A stretch of DNA of 56,164 nucleotides, from assembly GCF_009745975.1 (NCBI RefSeq), contig NZ_WHOL01000091.1, positions 1-56,164 on the forward strand. Direction: 5' to 3'. The notes below the pieces were generated by a model, which saw only the letters and a program-made list of their open reading frames with translations, did not search any database and had not been told where the DNA came from. Shown one piece after another: positions 1 to 8,387 of the stretch; positions within the stretch are counted from its first letter, which is position 1, and each line of letters begins with the position of its first letter. The position numbers were made by a program, and so were the translations under genes. The DNA comes from Actinokineospora pegani. GTDB lineage: Bacteria; Actinomycetota; Actinomycetes; Mycobacteriales; Pseudonocardiaceae.

Positions 1-937
1 GGGAGGAGGTGGGGTCTGGGGGCGCTGGGGTCAGGCCGTCTCGCACTCGGCCTGCGCCGCCGTCCACAGCGCCGCTGGTCGCTCCGGTGAGGACGTCGCG
101 GATGGTGAGTTTGTCCAGGTCGCCGGTGACGGCTGCTTGGGCGACGGTGGAGGCGACGCCTTCGGTGGCGCCCCGGACGGCGCCGCGGGCGGCATCGTCG
201 GCGATATGGCGGCCGAGGGTGTCTGAGGCGCCTCGGGTGACGTTCCTGGGGATGGCGTCGGAGACCACGCCGATGGCGCCGTCGACCGCGCCGCTGATGG
301 TGGCGTCCTTGGTCTTGTCCCAGTCCCAGCTCTTGCGGTCGCCGGAGAGCACCTGGAGGCCCTGGATGCCCACGTCGAGGGCGATGCTCTGCAGCACCTC
401 GGCCAGGACGCGCTTGACGACCTCTTGGGCGACCTTCTTGAAGCCCTGCTGCATGAGCTTCTGCAGTAGCTGGCGGAAGAGCTGCTGCACGACGACGCGG
501 GTGGCCAACTGCGCGGGCACGATGCCCGCGGTGGACGCGCCGAAGGTGCACCACGCGGTCGCCAGCATGGCGGCGATCGAGATCGCCAGCATGACCAGGG
601 ACGCGATGATCATGTACTTCGTGTACTCGACGTCCAGCGCGGTGGCGTCGGCCGAGTCACCGAGGGCCTGGCAGGCCTTGGCCAACGCGGTGAAGTAGGC
701 GTCGTCGCCCTCGACGAACTTCTTCCACAGCTCCTCGAAGTTGTGCGCGGCCTCCCCGGCCCACGACCCCAGCGCCTCCTGGGCGCCCTGGTCCGCCGTC
801 TGCGACACCCCCGGGATCGCCTTGGCCGCGGCGTGCCACGCGTCGCGCAGGTGCCGCAGCTTGTCCTCGTCGCCCTCCGGCCAGCTCTCCCCGACGACGA
901 TGGGCAGCAGCCACTTGACCTCGTCGGGAACCTCCAT
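1..937 (-). CDS. WXG100-like domain protein, ESX/T7SS-associated, C-terminus outside window
   Basis: Reading on the minus strand from an ATG at 937 gives 312 codons without a stop before the window edge, so the protein is cut off. The first 100 residues are helical with a WAG (WxG) turn at about residues 59-61, as in WXG100-like N-terminal domains of large secreted proteins. A hydrophobic stretch at about 108-130 is a likely membrane segment, followed by an Ala/Gly/Val-rich region and then a Pro-rich stretch at the edge. In related actinomycete proteins this architecture leads to a C-terminal toxin or enzyme domain; here that part is unseen. The gene lies 10 bp downstream of the WXG100 gene and in the same direction, so the two are probably co-transcribed. 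The function of the missing C-terminus cannot be judged. Confidence 0.72.
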   Translation of the reverse strand, partial: MEVPDEVKWLLPIVVGESWPEGDEDKLRHLRDAWHAAAKAIPGVSQTADQGAQEALGSWAGEAAHNFEELWKKFVEGDDAYFTALAKACQALGDSADATALDVEYTKYMIIASLVMLAISIAAMLATAWCTFGASTAGIVPAQLATRVVVQQLFRQLLQKLMQQGFKKVAQEVVKRVLAEVLQSIALDVGIQGLQVLSGDRKSWDWDKTKDATISGAVDGAIGVVSDAIPRNVTRGASDTLGRHIADDAARGAVRGATEGVASTVAQAAVTGDLDKLTIRDVLTGATSGAVDGGAGRVRDGLTPAPPDPTSS

Positions 938-947
938 CCCCACGGTG

Positions 948-1271
948 CTAGTCCCCGCCCCCGAAACTCGATGTCGCCGTGTGCTCGGTGTCCTCGTAGG
1001 CCCGGGCGGTGTCCAGGAGACCCTGGTGGACGTTGCGCAGCCCCTCGGCGACAGCGCCCAGCCCCCGCTGGGTGCCGTCGGCGCCGGGCACGTAGTCCTT
1101 GGCGAACTCCTGCCCGGACTCGTCGCCGCCCCAGCACTCGCCCACCGCCGACAGCGCGTTCTCCAGCGCCGAGGCGACGCCCGCCAACTGCTCGGCCGCG
1201 GCGGAGAAGCGCGCCGCCGCCCGCGTCGCGACATCCGGCTGGATGTCGATCCTGCCCCCAGGCGCGACCAC
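948..1271 (-). CDS. WXG100 family protein
   Basis: A 107-residue, Ala-rich helical protein with a central WGG (WxG) motif, the size and pattern of ESX (type VII secretion) WXG100 proteins, which form helical hairpins and are usually secreted or act as partners of larger WXG-domain proteins. The GTG start at 1271 lies 2 bp after the stop of the upstream YbaB-like gene, and the stop is 10 bp before the large WXG-domain gene, so all three look like one operon. No ESX ATPase or membrane components are in the window, so secretion by a T7SS elsewhere in the genome is an inference. Confidence 0.75.
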   Translation of the reverse strand: MVAPGGRIDIQPDVATRAAARFSAAAEQLAGVASALENALSAVGECWGGDESGQEFAKDYVPGADGTQRGLGAVAEGLRNVHQGLLDTARAYEDTEHTATSSFGGGD

Positions 1272-1273
1272 CG

Positions 1274-1753
1274 CTACCGCCGCCGCAGCCAGCTGTCGGG
1301 GGCCTCGTCGTCGTCAACCCGCGGCTCGGCCGCGGCGGTCGCGGTGGGCACCGGGATGTCGGCCATGAGCCCCCGCAGCGACGGCGCGTCGTCGAACAGG
1401 TCGCCGAAGTCGGGCAGCCCACCGCTGACCGGCGTCATCAGGTCGGACACCTGCTGGCGCACCTGCGCGGCCCCCTGCCTGGCCAGCTCCAGCACCGTCC
1501 TGGCCAGCGCCTCCGGCGTCGACCGGTCGAACGCCGACGGCGCGAGGTCCAGCGCGCTCAGCGCCCCCGACGAGTCCACGCTCACGCGCACCAACCCGTC
1601 CTTGGACGTCAGCGACGCGCTGGCCCGGGAAGCCGCCTCCTGTGCCTCCCGCAACGCCTCCGTCTGCCGCCGGAACGTGTCCAGCAGCCCGTCCACCTGC
1701 TCCTTCGCGGCCGTGTTGCGCGCACGCAAACGGTCGAGGTCTTCCTCCGCCAT
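1274..1753 (-). CDS. YbaB/EbfC family protein
   Basis: A 159-residue protein with an N-terminal amphipathic helix (residues 1-45, charged and rich in Arg/Glu/Gln), then a strand-rich middle (VRVSVDSSGALSAL) and a helical segment (ALARTVLELARQGAAQVRQQ), as in the YbaB/EbfC nucleoid-associated fold. The C-terminal 40 residues are acidic and low in complexity. Actinomycete ESX-like loci often begin with such a protein, which may bind DNA or act as a scaffold. The ATG at 1753 opens the operon; nothing lies upstream on the same strand for several hundred bases. DNA binding is known for the family, not shown here. Confidence 0.75.
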   Translation of the reverse strand: MAEEDLDRLRARNTAAKEQVDGLLDTFRRQTEALREAQEAASRASASLTSKDGLVRVSVDSSGALSALDLAPSAFDRSTPEALARTVLELARQGAAQVRQQVSDLMTPVSGGLPDFGDLFDDAPSLRGLMADIPVPTATAAAEPRVDDDEAPDSWLRRR

Positions 1754-2149
1754 TCAGTCCCCCTAAGACTCCCCCTTGGCCGAGCTCGAGAACCATACCG
1801 CGACCGCCGGACAGGTGGGCGCGGTTGTCCACAACCCCTGCGAGAGCAGCCGATGAGCGGATTCTGGCTGCCCGATTCGCGGTCGAGGCGGCGAGCGACG
1901 CCACGCTGGCGTGAGCCGCCGCACTGGTTCGTTCCGAGGGCGCTGCGCGGCAAGGAGCCGCAGCGCGACCTCATGTTCGCCGTCGTGGGCGCGGTCGCTG
2001 ACGGAGTCGCGCACCACGGCAACGACAGCCCGGCCGAAGGCCGCCACCCGGCAGCGCGGATCGACAGCGCCAGGCTTGGCTGGTGGCACAAGGGGGCCAC
2101 ACCGCGCGGGCCTGTTTGGGGTGTGCTGGATCACGGGTACGAACTAGGC
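1754..2149. other. Intergenic region, possible in-frame extension of the next gene
   Basis: No recognisable gene. The frame of the following small gene stays open from an ATG at 1853, and that stretch has fairly high third-position GC, but its product resembles nothing I know. I therefore treat it as the divergent promoter region between the WXG operon and the small plus-strand gene. Confidence 0.4.
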
Positions 2150-2371
2150 ATGGACTCGTCGCACACGATGGAGAACATGTCCGCGAACGTCGACAAGCAG
2201 CTCCACCAGGTGGAGGGCAGACTCGTCGAGCGGTTCGGCCCGGAGCGCGCCGACGACGTCCGCTCGGCGCTCTCGGCGGAGCGCGACCGGTTCGACGGGG
2301 CGAGGGTGACCGCGTTCGTCCCGATCCTCATCGAGCGACACGCCAGACGGCGGCTCGAGCGACAGGGCTGA
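2150..2371 (+). CDS. Three-helix bundle dimerization domain protein
   Basis: A 73-residue protein. From about residue 14 it follows the pattern of small actinobacterial three-helix-bundle dimerization domain proteins: an Arg-Leu-Val-Glu-Arg-Phe-Gly helix, a second helix with AERDRFDGARV, and a third ending in VPILIERHARRRLE. The role of such proteins is not known to me; they are thought to mediate dimerisation. The start is uncertain: ATG codons at 2150, 2168 and 2177 are in frame and none has a strong ribosome binding site. The frame is also open back to an ATG at 1853, but family size favours the short form. A strong terminator hairpin follows 10 bp after the stop. Confidence 0.65.
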   Translation: MDSSHTMENMSANVDKQLHQVEGRLVERFGPERADDVRSALSAERDRFDGARVTAFVPILIERHARRRLERQG

Positions 2372-2380
2372 GCACCGGAG

Positions 2381-2410
2381 GACGCCGGGGCCCGACCTGG
2401 CCCCGGCGTC
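2381..2410. terminator. Strong hairpin, bidirectional terminator
   Basis: Perfect 12-bp arms (GACGCCGGGGCC at 2381-2392 and its complement at 2399-2410) with a 6-nt loop, sitting between the end of the plus-strand small gene (2371) and the end of the convergent DUF4394 pseudogene (2420). Confidence 0.75.
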
Positions 2411-2419
2411 GTCCTCGGG

Positions 2420-2941
2420 TCATTTGACGACCGCGACGCCTATCGGCGTGGTGCGCAGGTGGGAGACCACCGAGAGCCTGCGTAACCAGGTCGACGCGGT
2501 CGAGGACACCGGGCGCTGAGCAGGTCGATTTTGCCGACGGTGCCCCCAATGGCGCCGTTGTCCGGGTTCAGCCGCAGGTTGCGGCCGCGGTCGGTCACTA
2601 GGCGGATACGGTCCACCGAGGGACTAAGTCCAGGCCCACGGCCTCGCCGGAGGGCGCGACAGGCGCGCCCACGGCCAAGGCTTGCCGCTGCTGGCATCCA
2701 CTGTGTACAGCTGGCCCTTCACGCAGATGGCGTAGACGCCGCCGGTGGCAGGCCGCACGTCCATTCCCACCAGCCTGTCGCCCGCCGCGAGCCCGGTGAC
2801 CCGGACCCGGCGCTCGACCTTGCCGAGTCGGTCGCCGTCGTGCCTGCTCAACACCCCGTCGGCGCCGAGCACCAGTAGGTCCGGCCCCTTTTCGGTGGCC
2901 GCCGCCCCGGCCTCGGCGATCGTGGCGATGAGGCCCCTCAT
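2420..2941 (-). pseudogene. Decayed DUF4394 domain protein
   Basis: From an ATG at 2941 the minus strand encodes a DUF4394-like start (LLVLGADGVLSRHD, then GVYAICVKGQLYTVDASSGK). At about 2680 the similarity moves to a second frame (LAVGAPVAPSGEAVGLDL) and at about 2630 to a third (SVDRIRLVTDRGRNLRLNPD, then NGAIGG). Just before a TGA at 2420 a tail TTPIGVAVVK is again open. DUF4394 proteins carry exactly this order, including the DRIR(L/V)V(S/T)D...NLR(L/I)NPDNG core, so at least two frameshifts and an internal loss have destroyed the gene. Intact relatives are usually exported and about 250-300 residues long; no signal peptide is seen here. Confidence 0.75.
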
Positions 2942-3241
2942 CGAGGTGCGCGTGGTTCTCGTTCGGTCGGTGACAGACGGGCCAGGCGATCGCCCTGCGA
3001 CAGCCCTGGCTTCGCTACCAGCTCTCGCCCACCCCCGCATCGCGCCCGTGGAGCCAGTCTCCGTCACGGCCCAATCGGGGGACCTGCGCGTCACCGCCGA
3101 CCTGATCGCTCACACGTGGGGCCCCGAGATCAAGCTGATGGGCTCCGACTTCACCCCGGCCCCCTCCGCGTCCCCGCCCGCCACGTCGATATCGTGCGGT
3201 TCCGCGCTTGGCATCTCCGCCGACGGAAGGGACAAGGGGCA
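2942..3241. other. Intergenic region
   Basis: About 300 bp between the start of the DUF4394 pseudogene (minus) and the RNA methyltransferase (plus). It should hold divergent promoters, but I see no clear promoter hexamers and no gene. Confidence 0.5.
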
Positions 3242-4303
3242 GTGGCTGTGCGTCTGCTGGCGAGGACCCTGCGCGGGCTGGAGGACGTCGCCGCCGGGGA
3301 ACTGGCCGAGCGCGGCCTCGGCGAGGTCCAGAGCAGCCGCCACCGCGAGGTGTGGTTCACCGCCGCCCGCCCGGACCCCCGCCTGCTGGACCTGCGCACG
3401 GTCGACGACCTGTTCCTGCTGGCCCGCGTGCTGGAGGACGTCGGGCACACCAAGGCGGAGCTGGGCAAGTTCACCGAGGCAGCCCGATCCCTCGACCTGG
3501 ACGCCCTGCTGCGACGACGACTCGGGTGCGGCGGCCCACCCGGCGCGACCGGCGTGGACGTCGCCGCGTCCTTCCTGGGCAAACGCAACTACAACCGCTA
3601 CGACGTCGAAGACGCCATCGGCCCCGAGATCGCGACCGCGATCGGCCTGCCCTATCACTCCCGACGCGGTGGCCAGGCACCACCACCGCGCACACTGTCG
3701 TTCCGCGTCACCATCGAAGGCGACCGCGCCACACTGGCCCTCCGCATCGGCGACCAGCCACTGCACCGCAGGAGCTACAAGCAGACCTCCACACCGGGCA
3801 CCCTGCACCCCCCGCTGGCCGCCGCCATGGCACTGCTGGCAGGCATCACCCCCACCGACACCGTGCTCGACCCCTGCTGTGGCACCGGCACGATCATCAT
3901 CGAGATCGCGGCCCTGACCCCCGACGCCCGCCTGCTCGGCGCCGACCACGACCCCCGCCCCCTGTCCGCGGCCACGGCCAACGCCGCCCTGACCGCCACC
4001 ACGGCCACCTGGGTGCGGTCCGACGCGGCAAGGTTGCCCCTCGGCCTGGGGACGGTCGACCGGGTTGTCAGCAACCCGCCCTGGGACCGCCAGGTGCCCG
4101 CCCAGGCCGCGCTGGCGGCGCGTCCGGACCGGCTCTTCCGGGAGATTCGGCGGGTGCTGGCCGGTACGGGACCGGTGGTGTTGCTGCTGCACGAGGCCGA
4201 GGCCCAGCTCGCCTCAGCGGCGTCCGCTGGTCTGCGGGTCCACGACCTGCGCCCGCTGAGCCTGTTCGGCGCCCACCCGTCGATCGTGACGCTCACCGCG
4301 TAG
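3242..4303 (+). CDS. THUMP domain class I SAM-dependent RNA methyltransferase (RlmL/Trm11-like)
   Basis: A 353-residue protein. The N-terminal half (about 1-160: ARTLRGLEDVAAGELAERG, then VDDLFLLARVLEDV) matches the ferredoxin-like plus THUMP RNA-binding region of RlmL/Trm11-type enzymes. The C-terminal half is a Rossmann methyltransferase with the SAM-binding motif LDPCCGTGTIIIE and the catalytic NPPW motif typical of N2-guanine or amino-group methylation. It is likely to methylate a guanosine in rRNA or tRNA in the cytoplasm; the site cannot be told from sequence. The GTG at 3242 follows GGAAGGG at a good distance; GTG 3248 is an equally usable start two codons later. It stands alone. Confidence 0.85.
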   Translation: MAVRLLARTLRGLEDVAAGELAERGLGEVQSSRHREVWFTAARPDPRLLDLRTVDDLFLLARVLEDVGHTKAELGKFTEAARSLDLDALLRRRLGCGGPPGATGVDVAASFLGKRNYNRYDVEDAIGPEIATAIGLPYHSRRGGQAPPPRTLSFRVTIEGDRATLALRIGDQPLHRRSYKQTSTPGTLHPPLAAAMALLAGITPTDTVLDPCCGTGTIIIEIAALTPDARLLGADHDPRPLSAATANAALTATTATWVRSDAARLPLGLGTVDRVVSNPPWDRQVPAQAALAARPDRLFREIRRVLAGTGPVVLLLHEAEAQLASAASAGLRVHDLRPLSLFGAHPSIVTLTA

Positions 4304-4405
4304 CCGAGCCGGTCGACACGAACGTCGTCGGCGGCGCGACGAACGGCAGGTTTCGCGAGGCGGTTTCCGAGGCACTCCTCCTGTATCGGCACGGGAGGAG
4401 TCATC

Positions 4406-4729
4406 GTGATCGCAATGGAGCGGCAGGACTCAGGCGCGGCGGTCGTGCGGGTGGTGGGAACCGGGGTGGACCTGGTCGACGCGGCCGCGGTGCTCGACCC
4501 CGGCGACGTGCTGGTGGTGAACCTGGTCAGAGGGCCCGTTGGCGCGCGGACGGCGAGGGATGTGCTCGACGCGGCTGAGGTGTTGGCTAAGCGGGGAATC
4601 GCCCTTGTGGTGGCGGCGCGGGGTGAGCTAGCGGAGGTTTTGGAACGGCGAGGGGCCCTGGTGAGGTCGTCCGTCGCTGAGGCGGCTGGCGCGGCTATGG
4701 GGGCAGTGAGCGGGACCATCGCAGCGTGA
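4406..4729 (+). CDS. Hypothetical protein, possibly STAS-like
   Basis: A 107-residue protein with a GTG start at 4406 preceded by GGAGGAG, a strong ribosome binding site. Predicted order is strand-helix-strand-helix: VVRVVGTG, DVLVVNLVRG, a helix with ARDVLDAAEVLAKRG, then ALVVAA, ELAEVLERRG and a short Ala-rich tail. The spacing recalls STAS (anti-anti-sigma) folds, but the usual Asp-Ser phosphorylation site is not visible, so this is only a structural guess. It follows the methyltransferase by about 100 bp in the same direction. Confidence 0.55.
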   Translation: MIAMERQDSGAAVVRVVGTGVDLVDAAAVLDPGDVLVVNLVRGPVGARTARDVLDAAEVLAKRGIALVVAARGELAEVLERRGALVRSSVAEAAGAAMGAVSGTIAA

Positions 4730-4860
4730 GGGAGTGAAACGCAGGCCCGCAGGCGGGTGAGGTGGGTCTGGCGGGCTGGCGCGGCCACCTCGGTGGTGCT
4801 GACGGTCGGGCCCGCTGTCCACCGAGCCTTTCCACTGTGTTCAGCCGGTCCCAGGCAGGG

Positions 4861-5118
4861 TTACTCGTTGAGCTTCTTGGCGCTGAGCGTGATGGTCGTG
4901 GTGCAGTCGACGACTTGACCCGCTGCGACGCTCTGGGCGGTTGTGCGCCAGTTGCGGTCCAGGGCCAGGATGCGGCCCTGCCCGGTCGCGTCCTCCTCAA
5001 GCAGGATGTAGAGACCTGCGGCCTGCATGGCGTCCTGGGCGTTCTGGTGGACCATGCCCACCACGTTCGGGACAGTGCACGTCGTCGGCGCGTCGACCGG
5101 GCCCGGGGGCGCGGTCAC
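4861..5118 (-). CDS. Single PASTA domain protein, probably N-terminally truncated
   Basis: An 85-residue product with one PASTA-like domain (CTVPNVVGMVHQNAQDAMQA, then AGQVVDCTTTITLSAKK). PASTA domains bind peptidoglycan fragments or beta-lactams outside the cell, and single-domain actinomycete forms normally carry a signal peptide or lipobox. Here the only in-frame start is a GTG at 5118, directly before the domain. The frame stays open another 120 bp upstream without a start codon or hydrophobic segment and then meets a TGA. The two cysteines fit an exported domain, so the lack of a signal sequence suggests a damaged or reduced gene. Confidence 0.5.
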   Translation of the reverse strand: MTAPPGPVDAPTTCTVPNVVGMVHQNAQDAMQAAGLYILLEEDATGQGRILALDRNWRTTAQSVAAGQVVDCTTTITLSAKKLNE

Positions 5119-5342
5119 CGTGGTGAGCGCGCAAGGTGATTCTCCCTGTTGTGGTTCACAGGGCCAGTCGCCGCGTTGCTGATCTTCGTTACCGGGAGTG
5201 GTCAGGGATCGGACTCGGCGCGCATCACCTCGTCAGCGGCGGGTCCACGAACGCCATCGCAACACCACTGGGTGCACGATCACGACGTCCTGGGGTTCGC
5301 GGAGCAACGAGCCCGCTCCGCGAACCCCGGGTCGGGTTGTGA

Positions 5343-6401
5343 CTAGCTCGTGGCCAGGCCCGGGGCCACCAGGGCCATGAAGTGGTCCATGTCCGCCTGC
5401 AGGCACGGGGTCGAGCTGTGCTTGCCCGTGCAGCCCGGCGCCCACGCCGACCCGTCGCCGTAGTTGACGAAGGTGTGGGGGATACCGGCGTTGGTGAGGA
5501 ACGACGAGGTCACCGCGGCGGTCGCGAGGGCGCGGTTCTCGATGACGGCCTGGACCGGGTTGACGGTCAGGTCCGCACCGTCACCGGAGTACATGGCCAC
5601 CCCCATGCCGCGCAGCGGCTCGACGTTCTGAGCCGGGCTCTTGGCGTTCCACGTGACGTCGAGCGGCCAGACGGGCGCGCCGAAGATGGCGTCCGGGGCC
5701 ACCGTCGGGGTGCCGTACGCGGCCAGTTGGGTGGTGCTGACCACGGCGGCGCGCATCTCCTGGTTGAGCAGGTCCAGGCCGCCGGAGAAGCTGCCGACGT
5801 AGCTGAACAGCTCGGGGCGCTGCTCGGCGTAGTGGAACGCGCCGAAGCCGCCCATCGAGTGCCCGGAGATGACCCGGCCCTGGCGCGTGGCCACGGTCGA
5901 CAGGTTCGCGTCGATGAACGGGATCATCTGGTCGAGGTGGAAGTTCTGCCAGTTCTGCGGGGCCAGCGACCCGGGGAACTTCCAGTTGGTGTACCAGCTC
6001 CGGCCGCCGCCGTTCGGGGTGACGGTGATGACCGGGATGTCCTCGGTGGAGTTCTCGGCCAGCGTCCAGTTCCGCGAAGCCTGGGGCTGGTCACCGCCGC
6101 CGTGCAGCGTGTAGTGCACCGGGTAGTTGACGGCCGGGTCGTAGTCGACGGGCAGGGTGACCAGGACGACGTGCTCGCCGGACACCTGACCCGGCAGCAC
6201 CTGGTAGGTCGGGACCTCGGGGGTCGTCACCGTGAAGGTGAACGACCGCTCACTGCCCTGCACCCACGTCGGACCGTCGATCACGGTCAGCCCCTGACCG
6301 CTTGTGAGCGTGGGCAGGGTGGTCTCCGCCTGCGCGGCAGGTGCGCTGACCCCTGCCAGCACGACCACTGCCGTTGCGACGAGCGATGCTGTGCGTCTCA
6401 T
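5343..6401 (-). CDS. Secreted esterase, antigen 85/esterase D-like alpha/beta hydrolase
   Basis: A 352-residue exported protein. The ATG at 6401 gives a classic signal peptide (MRRTASLVATAVVVLAG, cleavage near AQA); an ATG at 6416 would add five residues. The nucleophile elbow GHSMGG, preceded by GRVISG, and the oxyanion region YTLHGGGDQP identify the esterase family PF00756 (S-formylglutathione hydrolase and antigen 85 relatives). A catalytic Asp is likely in MYSGDGADL; the final His may be the one in NAGIPHTFV. Substrates may be acyl esters of sugars or polysaccharides in the medium or wall. It is followed by no gene on the same strand for about 220 bp. Confidence 0.85.
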   Translation of the reverse strand: MRRTASLVATAVVVLAGVSAPAAQAETTLPTLTSGQGLTVIDGPTWVQGSERSFTFTVTTPEVPTYQVLPGQVSGEHVVLVTLPVDYDPAVNYPVHYTLHGGGDQPQASRNWTLAENSTEDIPVITVTPNGGGRSWYTNWKFPGSLAPQNWQNFHLDQMIPFIDANLSTVATRQGRVISGHSMGGFGAFHYAEQRPELFSYVGSFSGGLDLLNQEMRAAVVSTTQLAAYGTPTVAPDAIFGAPVWPLDVTWNAKSPAQNVEPLRGMGVAMYSGDGADLTVNPVQAVIENRALATAAVTSSFLTNAGIPHTFVNYGDGSAWAPGCTGKHSSTPCLQADMDHFMALVAPGLATS

Positions 6402-6615
6402 GTGCGTTGTCCTCATTTTCCCTGGTGGTGTCCCGCGACCCTAGTGCCGAACGCCGGTCGCCCAACCGCCGTTGGCCGCGTCCGGCCATACCTGAGACCG
6501 CGTCGATAATCCGGTCGAGCGCACCAGGCAGACCACCCCGCCGGAATGCCGTAAACGCTCGATGCATTACTGCCAGGCTTTCAGTGATTGCCTGCCGCAG
6601 TGATCGCGATACCGC

Positions 6616-7467
6616 TCAGAACAGGGTCGCGGGCTCAACCGGCTCGGGCTCGGGCAGTGCGTCGAGGCCGGGCACGAGCGCCCGCACATCGTCGTGGAAC
6701 CGGCGGGCGAGCGCGGGCGCGTCGTCGTTGTCGGGGGTGTGCAAGAAAACCGTCGGCGACCGGCCCTCGCGCAACCATCCGGCGACCACCGCGGTCCACG
6801 GCCGCCACCCCTCGACCGTCTCTTCAACCGAGTCCCGCCCCAGGTACCGGACGATCGGCTGATCGGTCAGCGCCCGCGTCCGCCGTGGCAGCCGCGGCTT
6901 CTTGGCCCAGGCGTCCTGCGCGGCCTCGCTGGTCGGCGGGCTCTGGAAGAAGACCGTGGTGTCGAACGGCACCCACTCGGCACCCGCGCCAGCGAGCGCC
7001 CCCTCCAGCAGCGACGTCGAGCGGGCGTCGGTGAAGTACCCGGGATGGCGCACCTCCACCGCACGCCTGCGGTCAGCGGGGAGCCTGCGCAGAAACCGGC
7101 CGAGGACGTCGACGTCCGAGGGGCCGAATGAGCCGGGCAGTTGGGTCCACAGGACCGCCCGCTCCCCGAGGGGCTCGATCGCGTCCAGGAACGCCCGCAT
7201 CTCGGCCTCGACACCGACCAACCGGCGCTCGTGCGTGACGACCTTGGGCAGCTTGACCACGAACCGGAAGCCGGGACCGGTCTGCTGAGCCCAAGTCTCG
7301 ACGGTCTTCCGGGCGGGGGTCGCGTAGAAGGTGGTGTTGCCCTCAACCGCGTCGCACCAACCGGCATAGGCCCGCAGACGCTCCTTGGCAGGCAGCGACT
7401 GCGGCAGGAACCGCCCGGCCCACGCCTTGTGGGTCCACATCGCGCAACCGACACGAAGACGCGCCAC
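6616..7467 (-). CDS. DUF72 domain protein (YecE-like)
   Basis: A 283-residue protein with the DUF72 hallmarks: VGCAMWTHKAW at the start, VEGNTTFYATP at about 42-52, FRFVVKLPKVVTHERRL, then VEVRHPGYFT and the closing TVFLHTPDNDDAP. DUF72 proteins are TIM-barrel-like and widespread; their reaction is unknown. The length matches the family. It lies on the minus strand, 200 bp upstream of the esterase gene, with no overlap to suggest an operon. Confidence 0.88.
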   Translation of the reverse strand: MARLRVGCAMWTHKAWAGRFLPQSLPAKERLRAYAGWCDAVEGNTTFYATPARKTVETWAQQTGPGFRFVVKLPKVVTHERRLVGVEAEMRAFLDAIEPLGERAVLWTQLPGSFGPSDVDVLGRFLRRLPADRRRAVEVRHPGYFTDARSTSLLEGALAGAGAEWVPFDTTVFFQSPPTSEAAQDAWAKKPRLPRRTRALTDQPIVRYLGRDSVEETVEGWRPWTAVVAGWLREGRSPTVFLHTPDNDDAPALARRFHDDVRALVPGLDALPEPEPVEPATLF

Positions 7468-7817
7468 TCCGTCAGCTCCCTTCGATCATGGGCAAAGATA
7501 GCTCGTCGACGATATGGCGGCAGCCGAACATCCGCCGCTGCTCACGCACAAGAGCGAACCGCACGGGCGAACCAGTGCCTCTGTGCCCCGCAAGACACCA
7601 ACCGAACAGGACTGACCTGGGGATTGCGTCGCGCAAACTATGCCGACCTCGTAGGGGGCGAGGTGTGACCTGCGAAAACGCTGCATGTCGTCGGGCCCGG
7701 AGGGTGTCCTCTCTGCGGTCGCCCTCTCGGAGCAGAAGTACGTTCGTACAGGTCTCGGAAACTTCGACCCTCGACAACGGTCGTATCGCCGTGCCTGGCC
7801 AGCCGCTTCCGGACCGG
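7468..7817. other. Intergenic region with a short dispersed repeat
   Basis: About 350 bp between two minus-strand genes. I find no gene in it. It contains one copy of a 20-bp repeat (7603-7622) that recurs near the tRNA at 18.5 kb. Confidence 0.5.
7603..7622. repeat. Short dispersed repeat, copy 1
   Basis: GAACAGGACTGACCTGGGGA. It differs by one base from the copy at 18478-18497. The match to a third, weaker copy starting near 18417 extends on both sides (ACCAAC before, GATTGCG..TCGCGC after). Confidence 0.6.
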
Positions 7818-8387
7818 CTACTTCTTGGTCCAAACTGTGGCGTGGGCCCGGATTTCGCTGCCCGAGGTGAGCACTTCGAGCCGGAAGATCCGGCCTTCGG
7901 GCGTGCGGCCACAGACGATACTGCCCTTGACCAGGTCGTCCACCTGGTTGAAGCCAGCCTCCGACACCTGCGCGGCGCACTGCTCCTTGTCCGGCGAACC
8001 CGACCCCGGCCACTCTGCCAAGACGTGTTTCCCGGTCACGTAAAGCATCTCGCCAGCGAGCGCCTGGATCTTCTCCGACTCGACCTTGCGCGGTGGGACG
8101 GAGTCCAGGTTCCACTCGCCGAAGATGATTTCCTCGTCGAGCTGGACGCCCGCTGGCAGCGGTTTTGCCTGGGTCGTCTGCTGCGCGGCTTGAGCTGTGC
8201 TTGTGCCGCTGGTCGTGGACACGGCGGTCGCGGTGGTGACCGCCGTTGGCGTCGTCTCGGCGCCCGTCCCCTTGTCCACCAGAAACACGGCCAGGCCGAC
8301 CAGCGCCGTGATCAGCGCGGCGATCGCACTAATCATGCCGGCGCTGTCCTTGAACCGGCCGCCGCGCTGAGACTCGTTGTTCGCCAC
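7818..8387 (-). CDS. Membrane-anchored hypothetical protein
   Basis: A 189-residue protein from a GTG at 8387. A 15-residue charged N-terminus is followed by one hydrophobic segment (ISAIAALITALVGLAVFLV, about 19-37), then a Thr/Ala-rich linker (about 40-75) and a C-terminal domain of about 110 residues with two cysteines. The topology is most likely N-terminus inside, domain outside. I do not recognise the domain. No neighbour is linked to it. Confidence 0.65.
   Translation of the reverse strand: MANNESQRGGRFKDSAGMISAIAALITALVGLAVFLVDKGTGAETTPTAVTTATAVSTTSGTSTAQAAQQTTQAKPLPAGVQLDEEIIFGEWNLDSVPPRKVESEKIQALAGEMLYVTGKHVLAEWPGSGSPDKEQCAAQVSEAGFNQVDDLVKGSIVCGRTPEGRIFRLEVLTSGSEIRAHATVWTKK

Noticed and set aside
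743-2149. Long plus-strand open frame across the WXG100/YbaB region
   Set aside because: It is antisense to the well-supported minus-strand genes and its product is Arg/Pro-rich without motifs. Only its 3' end (from 2150) resembles a known small protein.
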